Assembly (NCBI GenBank): GCA_937870605.1
Contig: CALMZW010000140.1
Location: 1 to 21,494 of the forward strand
Length of the DNA: 21,494 nt
Source: an uncultured Synergistaceae bacterium
Lineage (GTDB): Bacteria > Synergistota > Synergistia > Synergistales > Aminobacteriaceae
Direction: 5' to 3'
Part shown: positions 1 through 7,679 of the stretch, one piece after another
Layout of the letters: each line of letters begins with the position of its first letter
How positions within the stretch are numbered: position 1 is the stretch's first letter
The notes under the pieces: generated by a model
The model's database searches: none
The model's input: only the letters and a program-made list of their open reading frames with translations
What the model was told of the DNA's origin: nothing
Position numbers and translations under genes: made by a program

Positions 1-102
1 GTTCGGTTCGAGCCGGGAATGATGTATGATATGTGCGAAGCGGCGGCGTCTCCGGACTTTCGGGGGCGCCGCGTCGCATGTGAGGAAGGAGTTCGATCGT
101 TC

Positions 103-2082
103 GTGAAACGACCCGTAGAACCCAGGGATATCCTGAATTTCCGTTTTCTGTCCCGCCCCCTCTTTTCTCCCGACGGAACGAGAATCGCGTTCTTCGTTCA
201 CAAGGGAGACCTCGAGACGAACCGCTATGCGTCCGATATCTGGCTGTGCGACCCGGAGCGGGGAGAAACGCGCCGCGTGACGACCTCCGGCAGGGAGAAA
301 TTCTTCTGCTGGAGCGGCGATGGATCGGAACTGCTTTTTGCGAGCGATCGTCAGATTGCGAGCGACCGCGAAGAGACGCCGAAGGGGCGGACGCGGCTCT
401 ATGCGATCTCGCCCGATGGAGGGGAGGCGCGCCTTCTGTGCGCCGTCGCCCGCGACGTGACGTCCATCCGTGCGGTCGACGCGACGCGCGCGCTGGTGCT
501 CGCCGTATTCGAGCCCGAATACGACAACCCCGAACAGGCGGACTACATGGTGTTCGAGTCGATTCCGTTCTGCTCGAACGGCAAGGGGTTCACCGGCGGG
601 CGAAAGACCGCGCTGTGTCTGTGCGACCTGACGAGCGGCGCGCTGAAGCGCCTGACGCCCGAGGACATGGATGTCGAGCGCTATCGTCTCTCCCCCGACG
701 GGACGCGCGTTCTGGCCGTCGGCCCCGTATTCCGGGACGTCCGAACGCTGCGGAACACGGTCCTCGAGATCGGACTGAACGACGGAACGAGCCGCGTCCT
801 GCTCGACGGCGACAAGACGGGCTTCGCCTGCAAGTGCGCCGATTACGCCCCCTGGCTGGAGAACGGGGAGGAGATCCTCGTTTTGGGGAGCGATTTCGCC
901 GCGTACGGCGTCAACCAGAACGCGAAGTTCCACGCCCTGTGGGACGGAAAATTGACCTGCATCACGCCGGAACTCGACAGGGGGCTGCGGAATTCCATCG
1001 CGACGGATTGCCGCTACGGCTGCGCCGACCTGAACCTGAGCTTTTTCCGGGGTGCGGGCAAGGCGTGGTTCGTGTCCGCCGAAGGGTATCGTTCCGTGCT
1101 CGAACGCGTCGACGCTGCCGGAACGATCGAATGGATCACGAAGACCCTCTCGACGGTCGACGACTACGACGTGAGCGGCGACAGGGCGGCCGTGGTCGGA
1201 ATGCAGGGGAACGACCTCCAGGAACTCTACCTCGCGGACGCGGGCGGGGAACGTCGGCTCACCGACTTCAACAGGACGGTTCTCGAGAACGTGGACGTGA
1301 TCGAACCCGAGCATGTCACGGTCGACAACGGAACGGACGAGCCGCTGGACGCCTGGGTCATGAAGCCCGTGGGCTTCGTCGAGGGGCGGAAGTATCCGGC
1401 GATCCTGAATATCCACGGCGGGCCGAAGATGGCCTTCGGCGACGTGTACGTCCACGAGATGCAGTGCTGGGCGGCGAAGGGGTATGTCGTCCTGTACGCG
1501 AACCCGCGCGGCAGCGACGGACGCGGCAACGCCTTCGACGATATCCGGGGAAAATACGGCGCGGTCGACTACGACGACCTCATGGCCGTCACGGACTGGG
1601 CGATCGCGAAATTGCCGTTCGTGGACGCGGACCGCATGGGCGTGACGGGCGGCTCCTACGGCGGCTACATGACGAACTGGATCATCGGACATACGAACCG
1701 TTTCCGGGCGGCGGTCGCGCAGCGAAGCATATCGAACTGGATCTCAAAGGCCGGGATCTCGGATATCGGCTACTACTTCGTCCCGGACCAGCAGGCCGCC
1801 GACATCTGGACGGACGAGGAAAAGCTCTGGCGGCATTCGCCGCTGAAGTACGCGGACAAGGCGAAAACCCCGACGCTGTTCATCCATTCGGACGAGGATC
1901 ACCGCTGCGAACTCACGCAGGGGCTCCAGATGTTCTCGGCGCTCAAACGCTGCGGCGTGCCGTCGCGGATCTGCGTCTTCAAGGGGGAGAACCACGAACT
2001 CAGCCGCTCGGGAAGACCCAAGCCGCGTCTTGCGCGTTTGCGGGAGATCATCGCCTGGTTCGAACGCTATCTGAAGGACTAG
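103..2082 (+). CDS. S9 family serine peptidase (acylaminoacyl-peptidase / prolyl oligopeptidase type)
   Basis: Predicted 659-aa S9 serine peptidase that removes residues from short or N-blocked peptides, probably in the cytosol because no signal peptide is seen. The N-terminal two thirds carry WD/TolB-like repeats of the propeller type (for example RPLFSPDGTRIAFF). The C-terminal alpha/beta-hydrolase domain has the nucleophile motif GGSYGGYM (Ser about 518), DEDHRC (Asp about 599) and GENHE (His about 631), so the catalytic triad is complete. Length matches S9C enzymes. I chose the GTG at 103 because AGGAAGGAG precedes it at 83-91 and homology-like sequence begins there. An in-frame ATG at 19 would add 28 residues of low-complexity sequence, and a TATGAT box at 25-30 may be a -10 element, which argues against that start. 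It is transcribed alone and converges on the next gene. Confidence 0.9.
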   Translation: MKRPVEPRDILNFRFLSRPLFSPDGTRIAFFVHKGDLETNRYASDIWLCDPERGETRRVTTSGREKFFCWSGDGSELLFASDRQIASDREETPKGRTRLYAISPDGGEARLLCAVARDVTSIRAVDATRALVLAVFEPEYDNPEQADYMVFESIPFCSNGKGFTGGRKTALCLCDLTSGALKRLTPEDMDVERYRLSPDGTRVLAVGPVFRDVRTLRNTVLEIGLNDGTSRVLLDGDKTGFACKCADYAPWLENGEEILVLGSDFAAYGVNQNAKFHALWDGKLTCITPELDRGLRNSIATDCRYGCADLNLSFFRGAGKAWFVSAEGYRSVLERVDAAGTIEWITKTLSTVDDYDVSGDRAAVVGMQGNDLQELYLADAGGERRLTDFNRTVLENVDVIEPEHVTVDNGTDEPLDAWVMKPVGFVEGRKYPAILNIHGGPKMAFGDVYVHEMQCWAAKGYVVLYANPRGSDGRGNAFDDIRGKYGAVDYDDLMAVTDWAIAKLPFVDADRMGVTGGSYGGYMTNWIIGHTNRFRAAVAQRSISNWISKAGISDIGYYFVPDQQAADIWTDEEKLWRHSPLKYADKAKTPTLFIHSDEDHRCELTQGLQMFSALKRCGVPSRICVFKGENHELSRSGRPKPRLARLREIIAWFERYLKD

Positions 2083-2101
2083 CCGTTATTTTTCGGACGA
2101 A

Positions 2102-2141
2102 ACGGGGGACGGAACGCCCGGGAGGGCTCTTCGTCCCCCGT
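2102..2141. terminator. Possible shared hairpin terminator between convergent genes
   Basis: A 10-bp stem (2102-2111 with 2132-2141, sequence ACGGGGGACG paired with its complement) lies between the ends of the convergent peptidase and acetyltransferase genes. There is no strong T run on either side, so its terminator activity is uncertain. Confidence 0.4.
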
Positions 2142-2161
2142 CTTCTGCGCCCGGCCGGAAC

Positions 2162-2683
2162 CTACGTGATCGGCTTCGCGAGCGAAAGCGTGAACTTCTG
2201 TTCGGTCACCGTCTGCCCCCAGATCACATGCCGTTCCTCCTCCGCGAGCGTGAAGCCTTCCTCTCTGTAGAGCTTCAGCGCCGCCTTGAGCGAGTCGAGC
2301 GTCCACAGGAACACCTCGGAGAATCCCGAAACCCGGCAGTGCTTGACTGCCTCGTTCACGAGATAGCGCCCGAGTCCGAGCCCCCGGATGTCCGGATGGA
2401 GCAGGAACCACCGGAGCTGCGCCGTGTCCGGCGATGCCTCCACAATGGCGATGCACCCCTTCAGCGTAGCCTCCCGCTCGACGAGCCAGATCTTTTGGCG
2501 TTTCGACGGCTGGAGGACGAAATCGCAGAGCGGCCGGGCCACGTAGGTCTCGAAGGTCGTGTCGAAGCCGTATTCCTTTGCGTACAGCGTTCCGTGCAAG
2601 GCGACGACGGCGCCCAGGTCTCCGGGCTTCAGTTCCGTCCGGATCCAGACATCCTTGTGGTCCTTTTCGAAAAATGCTCCCAT
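2162..2683 (-). CDS. GNAT family N-acetyltransferase
   Basis: Predicted 173-aa acetyl-CoA-dependent N-acetyltransferase; the substrate is unknown. The acetyl-CoA pyrophosphate-binding motif A is visible as HPDIRGLGLGRYLV (RGLGLG at residues 100-105), followed by the typical motif B stretch LKLYREEGFTLAEE. The opening (KPGDLGAVVALHGTLYAKEYGFD) resembles the acetyltransferase half of MarR-GNAT fusion proteins, but no MarR domain is attached here. The ATG at 2683 is preceded by an AGGGGGG ribosome-binding site. The frame stays open further upstream only because it shadows the oppositely oriented neighbour. It diverges from the next acetyltransferase gene, with 113 bp between the two starts. Confidence 0.85.
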   Translation of the reverse strand: MGAFFEKDHKDVWIRTELKPGDLGAVVALHGTLYAKEYGFDTTFETYVARPLCDFVLQPSKRQKIWLVEREATLKGCIAIVEASPDTAQLRWFLLHPDIRGLGLGRYLVNEAVKHCRVSGFSEVFLWTLDSLKAALKLYREEGFTLAEEERHVIWGQTVTEQKFTLSLAKPIT

Positions 2684-2796
2684 GATGATCCCCCCTGATT
2701 GTCCATCGTACGAGTATTCAAATCCAAAATGCGCCGTTTGTAAATAACGCGCGTAGAATATTAGGGAAAATTCAAAGCGTGCAGGGGGTGGCGTCG
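2684..2796. promoter_or_regulatory. Divergent intergenic promoter region
   Basis: This 113-bp A/T-richer gap separates two divergently transcribed acetyltransferase genes and must hold both promoters. For the + strand gene a TAGAAT -10 candidate lies at 2754-2759, but no convincing -35 is seen. The - strand promoter could not be placed with confidence. Confidence 0.35.
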
Positions 2797-3282
2797 ATGA
2801 TACGGTGCATGCGTCAGGAAGACGCGGCGGCGGTGCTGGACATCTACCGGGACGGGATCGACGGCCGGAACGCGACGTTCGAGACGGTCGTTCCGGAATG
2901 GGAAGCGTGGGATCGCCGGCATCTGCCCCACTCGCGTTTCGTCTTTGGGGAAGACGGCGGCGTGGTTCTCGGATGGGTGGCGCTGACGCCGTTTTCCTCG
3001 CGCGAGGCGTACGCGGGCGTGGGGGAGGTGAGCGTCTACGTTCGTTCCGGAGCCGGAGGACGCGGGATCGGGACGCAGCTTCTCGGAGCGGTTGTCGCAT
3101 CGTCCGAGGAGCACGGAATGTGGACGCTCTTCAGCGGCGTTTTTCCCGAGAACGGCGCGAGCATTCGCATTCACCTGAAGAACGGCTTCCGGATCCTCTG
3201 TCAGCGGATGAAGGTCGCGCGGCTGGACGGAGTCTGGCGCGACACGCTGCTGCTGGAGCGCCGGAGCGAACGGATCGTCTGA
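2797..3282 (+). CDS. GNAT acetyltransferase, phosphinothricin / methionine sulfoximine N-acetyltransferase type
   Basis: Predicted 161-aa cytosolic N-acetyltransferase of the Pat/MddA-like group, which acetylates phosphinothricin, methionine sulfone or sulfoximine and related amino acids. Visible family features are the IYRDGIDGRNATFET stretch near residue 20, the acetyl-CoA motif GAGGRGIGTQLL and the late FPENGASIRIHLKNGFR block. Length fits the family (about 160-180 aa). The ATG at 2797 is chosen because AGGGGGTG lies 6-8 nt upstream; a GTG at 2779 would put the start upstream of that ribosome-binding site. The natural substrate cannot be told from sequence. Confidence 0.85.
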   Translation: MIRCMRQEDAAAVLDIYRDGIDGRNATFETVVPEWEAWDRRHLPHSRFVFGEDGGVVLGWVALTPFSSREAYAGVGEVSVYVRSGAGGRGIGTQLLGAVVASSEEHGMWTLFSGVFPENGASIRIHLKNGFRILCQRMKVARLDGVWRDTLLLERRSERIV

Positions 3283-3315
3283 CCCGCGCCCGGCCGGGGC
3301 GTGCGATGCGAAAAG

Positions 3316-3358
3316 GGGGTTCCGTTCCCGCAAAAACCTCGTGCAGGAACGGAACCCC
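3316..3358 (-). terminator. Rho-independent terminator of the TRAP/LarA operon
   Basis: A perfect 13-bp stem (3316-3328 with 3346-3358) encloses a 17-nt loop. Read on the minus strand it is followed by CTTTT. It lies just past the dctP stop codon and ends the five-gene operon. The plus strand has no T run after the stem, so it mainly serves the minus strand. Confidence 0.8.
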
Positions 3359-3372
3359 AGGGCAACGAGACG

Positions 3373-4371
3373 CTACTTCTTGTATTCCTTGACGAGCTTC
3401 ATGACCTCGTCGACGAGCTCCGTGCCGATTTCCTTCGAGAACTGGTCGTAAACGGGCTTCACGGCCTCCTGGAACTTCGCGCGCTGTTCCGGCGTCAGGA
3501 TCGTGACGTCCATCTTCGTCTTGAGCTTCTCGAGGTACTCGGCGTTCATCTCACGGTTGAGCTTCCGGTTGTGGACCTTGGACTCGTTCGCGGCGTCCTG
3601 GACGACCTTTTTCAGATCGTCGGGGAGCTTGTCCCAGAACTTCTTGGAGATCAGCAGGACGAACGGCGAGTAGATGTGCCCGGAATCGGTCGCGAACTTC
3701 TGGACCTCGAAGAAGTTCTGCAGGAAGATGGTCCCCCACGGGTTTTCCTGTCCGTCGACGACCTTCTGTTGCATCGCGGAGAACAGCTCGCCGAACGCCA
3801 TCGGCGTCGGGTTCGCGCCCATGACCTTGAACGCGGCGAGGTGGATGGGGTTCTCCATCGTCCGGACCTTGAGCCCCTTCATGTCCTCCGGGGTTTTCAC
3901 GGCGCGGGTGCTGTTCGTGAGCTGGCGGAAGCCGTTCTCCCAGTAGGCGAGTCCGATGAGCCCCTGCGCGGGAAGCATGTCGAGGATCTTCTTCCCCACG
4001 GGACCGTCGAGGATGTAGTCCGCGACCTCTTCGCCCGGGAAGATGAACGGCAGGTCGTAGATCTTGAACGCGTTGACGAATCCGGTCATCGGGGCCGTCG
4101 AGGGGCAGGTCATCTCCTGCGTTCCCATTTTGAGGGCCTCCATCATCTTCCGGTCGTCGCCGAGCTGGCTGGAGTGGTAGAGGTCGACCTTGATCCGGCC
4201 CCGGCTGTTCTTTTCGACGAGCTCCTTGAAGAACACGAGCGATTTGTACTGGGCGGACTTGTCGTTGAGGCCGATCCCCGCCGAAATCTTGAATGTCTCC
4301 GCTGCGAACGCGACGGAACAGAAAGCCAGGAGCACTGCGATTCCCACAAGAACCAGAGAAGTCTTCTTCAC
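3373..4371 (-). CDS. dctP: TRAP transporter substrate-binding protein, DctP family
   Basis: Predicted 332-aa periplasmic solute receptor of a tripartite ATP-independent periplasmic (TRAP) transporter, which delivers a carboxylate to the DctQM membrane pair. A Sec signal peptide (residues 1-23, cleavage after AFA) precedes the mature ETFKISAGIGL. The conserved carboxylate-binding region is present: LKVRTMENP with Arg about 170, which in this family salt-bridges the ligand carboxylate, then GANPTPMAFGELFSAMQQKVVDGQENPW. It starts with GTG and has a GTGAGG ribosome-binding site close by. It is the last gene of the operon, 183 bp after dctM, a gap with inverted repeats that may tune its expression. 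The neighbouring racemase and dehydrogenase genes suggest a hydroxy- or oxo-acid ligand. Confidence 0.93.
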   Translation of the reverse strand: MKKTSLVLVGIAVLLAFCSVAFAAETFKISAGIGLNDKSAQYKSLVFFKELVEKNSRGRIKVDLYHSSQLGDDRKMMEALKMGTQEMTCPSTAPMTGFVNAFKIYDLPFIFPGEEVADYILDGPVGKKILDMLPAQGLIGLAYWENGFRQLTNSTRAVKTPEDMKGLKVRTMENPIHLAAFKVMGANPTPMAFGELFSAMQQKVVDGQENPWGTIFLQNFFEVQKFATDSGHIYSPFVLLISKKFWDKLPDDLKKVVQDAANESKVHNRKLNREMNAEYLEKLKTKMDVTILTPEQRAKFQEAVKPVYDQFSKEIGTELVDEVMKLVKEYKK

Positions 4372-4554
4372 GATGCCTCACGTCCCCTTTCCTGCACCCT
4401 TCATCCCGGATATCGTATCCCGGGGCCGTTTTCCCCTGCGGCGTCGAAAGAGCGCCGTCATGCGCGAAACGTTTCGGAAAACCAGTCGTCAGGAATCGTC
4501 CTCTTTCGCTGCCCCCCTCCTTTGCAGTCGGCAGTTTTTGTGATCGCGAATCTC
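4372..4554 (-). promoter_or_regulatory. dctM-dctP intercistronic region with inverted repeats
   Basis: This 183-bp non-coding gap inside the operon holds a 12-bp perfect palindrome CGAAACGTTTCG (4465-4476), similar in look to LacI-family operators. Nearer dctP is an imperfect hairpin formed by CCCGGATA (4415-4422) and TATCCCGGG (4426-4434), with one bulged base. It may be an internal regulatory or RNA-processing site that raises receptor mRNA over the membrane subunits. No clear internal promoter was found. Confidence 0.4.
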
Positions 4555-5838
4555 CTACTGCATGACCATGTTCGGGATAAAGAGCACGATCTGCGGGAAG
4601 AACAGGAGCAGCAGCAGCGTGACGACTTCCGCGACGACGTAGGGGGCGATCGAGCGGACCAGATCGTCGAAACGGACGTTCGCGACGCCGCAGGCCACGT
4701 ACAGCACCGTCCCGACGGGCGGCGTGATGAGGCCGATCCCGAGGTTGACCGACATGACGACGCCGAAGTAGACCGGGTCGATTCCGACCGATTGTACGAG
4801 CGGCAGCAGGATCGGCGCGAGGATCAGCATCGCGGGCGTCAGATCCATGACGAAGCCCACGAAGAACAGCAGGACGTTGGTCAGCAGCAGGACGCCCATG
4901 CGGGAAGCGGTGATCGATCGCACGGTCTCTGCGAGTTCGAACGGGACGCGCGCGCGCGTCAGGAGCCATGCGGTTCCCATCGCCATGCCGCACAGGAAGA
5001 GAACGATGCCCGTCGTCTTGGCCGTCGAGAGGAAGATCCCGGGGATATCCCGGAGGGAGACCTCCTTGTACACGAAGAGGCCGAGGAAGAGCGCGACGAA
5101 CGCGGCCACGGCTCCGGCCTCGGTCGCCGTGAAAATGCCGCCGAGGATTCCGCCGACGATGATGACCGGAATGGAGAGCGCAAGCCCCGCTCCCTTGAAC
5201 GTCTCCCAGACGCGTGCGCCGGAGAAGCGCCGGTCGGCCCGGCGGGAGGCGATGTTCCGTTTCTTCGTGATGAAATACGTCGTGATCATCAGCGACAGCC
5301 CGACCAGAATTCCGGGAATGATCCCCCCCAGGAAGATCTTCGCGATGGAGGTGTTCGTGACGATGCCGAACAGGATGAACGGAATGCTCGGCGGGATGAT
5401 GATTCCGATGACGGCGGCCGACGCCGTTATGGCTCCGGCAAGCGCCGGGGGATAGCCCTGCCTGACCATCGGAGGCACGAGCAATCCGCCGATCGCGGCG
5501 GCCTCGGCGACCGCCGAGCCGCAGATTCCGCCGAAGAACATGCTGCTCAGGATCGACACGTGCCCGAGTCCGCCCGTGATGTGCCCCACGAGCGAGTCCG
5601 CGAAGTCGACGAGGCGCTTCGCGATCCCGCCCCGGTTCATGACCTCGCCGACGAACATGAAAAACGGAATGGCGAGCAGCGGAAAGCTGTTCATCCCCGA
5701 GATGATCTCGGCGGGAAGCACCATGAAGGGCAGATCCATGACGAAGAGCATCACGAGATTGGCGACGCCCAGACTGAAGACGATCGGAACGCCCATAAGC
5801 GTGAAGCCGAAAAGCACCGAAAGAAAGATCCAGAGCAT
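4555..5838 (-). CDS. dctM: TRAP transporter large permease, DctM family
   Basis: Predicted 427-aa inner-membrane protein with about 12 hydrophobic segments, the ion-coupled translocation subunit of the TRAP carrier. The family signature is present: GGICGSAVAEAAAIGGLLVPPM, then VIGIIIPPSIPFILFGIV and, later, GLITPPVGTVLYVACGVA. Length is typical (about 425-430 aa). The ATG at 5838 shares one base with the dctQ stop codon (TGATG), so the two are translationally coupled. The open frame extends further upstream only as an antisense or other-frame shadow of dctQ, and the protein from this ATG (MLWIFLSVLFGFTLMGVPI) matches a normal DctM start. Confidence 0.95.
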   Translation of the reverse strand: MLWIFLSVLFGFTLMGVPIVFSLGVANLVMLFVMDLPFMVLPAEIISGMNSFPLLAIPFFMFVGEVMNRGGIAKRLVDFADSLVGHITGGLGHVSILSSMFFGGICGSAVAEAAAIGGLLVPPMVRQGYPPALAGAITASAAVIGIIIPPSIPFILFGIVTNTSIAKIFLGGIIPGILVGLSLMITTYFITKKRNIASRRADRRFSGARVWETFKGAGLALSIPVIIVGGILGGIFTATEAGAVAAFVALFLGLFVYKEVSLRDIPGIFLSTAKTTGIVLFLCGMAMGTAWLLTRARVPFELAETVRSITASRMGVLLLTNVLLFFVGFVMDLTPAMLILAPILLPLVQSVGIDPVYFGVVMSVNLGIGLITPPVGTVLYVACGVANVRFDDLVRSIAPYVVAEVVTLLLLLFFPQIVLFIPNMVMQ

Positions 5839-6344
5839 CAGCCGTTCCCCCCCGTTCCTTCCGCCGGAAGATCCGGCCGGAAGAGCGCCGAAAGACGCCC
5901 GAAAATCTTGACGACATTCAGAACGACCATGAGCGCTCCCGTCGCCGGGACGATCATGTAGATCCACTTCATCGGGAGATAGAGCGCGGGGGAGAGGTTC
6001 GTCGCGGAGTCCGCGACGGTCCATCCGTAGATCGTGATGACCAGGAGGACCGCGCCGATGGAGATGTCGCCGAATAGCCGCACGAGCGTCTGAAGCTTCG
6101 CGGGGCGGATGCGCTCGACGATGAAATCGAGCCCGAGGTGCTCGTCGTACGCGTAGGCGTAAGCCGCACCGAGGAACGAGATCCAGATGAAGATGAATCG
6201 CGAGAGTTCGTCCGCCCAGCCCAGCGAGCTGTTCAGGCAGTATCGCGTGAAAACGGACGCTCCCACGACAAGGAACAGGATGATCGCCATGACCGTGAGG
6301 AGAAGGCGGTAGCCGCGTTCGGCGACGTCAAGAAGCCGCTTCAT
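5838..6344 (-). CDS. dctQ: TRAP transporter small permease, DctQ family
   Basis: Predicted 168-aa inner-membrane subunit that pairs with DctM. Four hydrophobic segments lie near residues 12-35, 49-66, 91-110 and 127-145. The conserved GWADELSRFIFIW stretch at about 41-53 and LPMKWIYMIVP before the last helix are typical of DctQ. The ATG overlaps the larA stop by four bases (ATGA), and the gene's own stop overlaps the dctM start, so larA, dctQ and dctM form a coupled block. Confidence 0.93.
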   Translation of the reverse strand: MKRLLDVAERGYRLLLTVMAIILFLVVGASVFTRYCLNSSLGWADELSRFIFIWISFLGAAYAYAYDEHLGLDFIVERIRPAKLQTLVRLFGDISIGAVLLVITIYGWTVADSATNLSPALYLPMKWIYMIVPATGALMVVLNVVKIFGRLSALFRPDLPAEGTGGNG

Positions 6345-7639
6345 CGGGCGTTTCCCCCTTCGGGCGGAACGTAGACGGGCAGGAGGTCGCCCCCGTTTTT
6401 GACCACGATCACGCGCGCGTCCGCTCCGTTGCGGGCGAACGCCATCGCGAGCGCCTCGGAAGGCGTCGCGGCGTAGTCCATGTGAAGGCGCTCCGTTGTC
6501 GTCCGGTCGATGCCCGGGCTGACCAGGATGCCCCTGCGTCCGTTGTCGAGCACGATCCGCCCGACGTGCGCGATGTGCGCGGCCAGGGTCAGATCGTCGA
6601 TCTTTCCGTTGCGGACGAGCTCGTCGATCTCGCGGAACGGAAGGTAGCCCAGTTCCGAGAGCTCCGGGTGTCCGTTCGCGACGCCGTCGGGACACGGGGT
6701 GACGATGACGAGCGTGCCGCCGGGCGCGAGGGCCAGATCGGCGGAATAGATCCCCTTCGCGGCCTGCCAGAGTTCGCAGTCCGCCGGGTAGGAATCCGCG
6801 ACGACGATGTCGGCGTACCGCCCGAACGGAACGCCGAAGATCTCGCGCGACGCGGCGCAGCCCGCCCGGTGCGCTTCGACCGGATCGCCGCAGACGCACC
6901 GGTAGATCCGTTCGTCGCGGTCGAGGATCACGTTGACGATGAAGCGGAGTCCGGCCGCCTTCGCCACGGAGTCCATCTCGCGCCGGACGGGGTTGTCTCG
7001 GGCGCCCATGATGTCCTTTCCGTCGTAGAGGGCGCTGATCCAATGGGTCTGCCCCGTCGTGACGCCCCCCGAGACGCCGGGCTGGACGATCTTCGCGCCG
7101 CCCGAGAACCCCGCGACGCGGTGCGGCGTGATGTGCCCCAGGCCGATCACGAGGTCGGACGAGAGGAGGAGGCGGTTGACCCAGACCTCCGTTCCGTGTT
7201 CCGTGTCGTCGAGACGGACGAGGTCTTCGGGACGGTCCCACCGGTGCTCGACGACACGGCAGGCATCGAGGATCGAACGCCCGACCTTGCGCTCCGTCTC
7301 CTCACGCGTCATCGGACGGTGGGTGCCGAGCGCGATCATGATGGTGACGTCCTCGGGCGCGACGCCGCCCTGTCCGAGTTCTTCGAGCAGCAGCGGCAGG
7401 ATCCGGTCCGCCGGCGTGTTTCTGGTGTTGTCGTCGATCAGGATGAGGACCGACCCCCCGTGCGGCGCCATGTCGCGGAGCCGCGGCGTTCCGATCGGGG
7501 ACGACAGCGCCCGTCGGACTTCGGACGCATCGTCCTCTTCCGCCCGAGGGGCGACTCTGGGTTCAAGGATTGCGATCAGGTTGCCGTCCGGAATGTCCAC
7601 CCCTTCGATCCCGGGGTAGGGAAACTCGATGCGAGCCAC
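6341..7639 (-). CDS. larA: LarA family nickel-dependent lactate racemase homologue (DUF2088)
   Basis: Predicted 432-aa cytosolic racemase or epimerase of 2-hydroxy acids. LarA enzymes use a nickel-pincer nucleotide (NPN) cofactor bound to a lysine. Visible motifs are LIDDNTRNTP, ALGTHRPMT (His 107), the GHITPHRVAGFSGGAKIVQPG block (His 173 and Lys 183) and TTGQTHW (His 199). Their spacing is the same as I recall for the NPN-binding Lys, the Ni-ligand His and the two acid/base His of Lactobacillus plantarum LarA (108, 174, 184, 200), so the enzyme should be active. The GTG at 7639 has GGGAGGGG six bases upstream. It lies 40 bp after the LDH2-type gene and overlaps dctQ by four bases. Cofactor-making larB, larC and larE are not in this window. 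The substrate may be lactate or another 2-hydroxy acid. Confidence 0.88.
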   Translation of the reverse strand: MARIEFPYPGIEGVDIPDGNLIAILEPRVAPRAEEDDASEVRRALSSPIGTPRLRDMAPHGGSVLILIDDNTRNTPADRILPLLLEELGQGGVAPEDVTIMIALGTHRPMTREETERKVGRSILDACRVVEHRWDRPEDLVRLDDTEHGTEVWVNRLLLSSDLVIGLGHITPHRVAGFSGGAKIVQPGVSGGVTTGQTHWISALYDGKDIMGARDNPVRREMDSVAKAAGLRFIVNVILDRDERIYRCVCGDPVEAHRAGCAASREIFGVPFGRYADIVVADSYPADCELWQAAKGIYSADLALAPGGTLVIVTPCPDGVANGHPELSELGYLPFREIDELVRNGKIDDLTLAAHIAHVGRIVLDNGRRGILVSPGIDRTTTERLHMDYAATPSEALAMAFARNGADARVIVVKNGGDLLPVYVPPEGGNAR

Positions 7640-7679
7640 GCAATACCCCTCCCTTTCCGTTCGGGAAACGCTGCTTCCG

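Noticed and set aside
19..102. Alternative ATG start of the S9 peptidase at 19
   Set aside because: The 28 extra residues are not family-like, a ribosome-binding site lies just before the GTG at 103, and a -10-like box sits inside the would-be extension.
246..2270. 674-codon open frame overlapping the S9 peptidase
   Set aside because: Out-of-frame Arg-rich shadow of the peptidase, whose own frame has the full catalytic triad.
2684..3100. N-terminal extension of the minus-strand acetyltransferase
   Set aside because: Arg/Pro-rich shadow of the oppositely oriented acetyltransferase; the ATG at 2683 has an AGGGGGG site.
3551..5917. 788-codon open frame on the minus strand in another frame
   Set aside because: Arg/Gly-rich shadow of dctM and dctP with no domain signature.
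3301..5961. Very long open frame (886 codons) on the plus strand across the TRAP genes
   Set aside because: The translation is Asp/Glu/Arg/His-rich low-complexity sequence typical of the antisense of high-GC genes. The minus strand carries well-recognised dctP and dctM with ribosome-binding sites.
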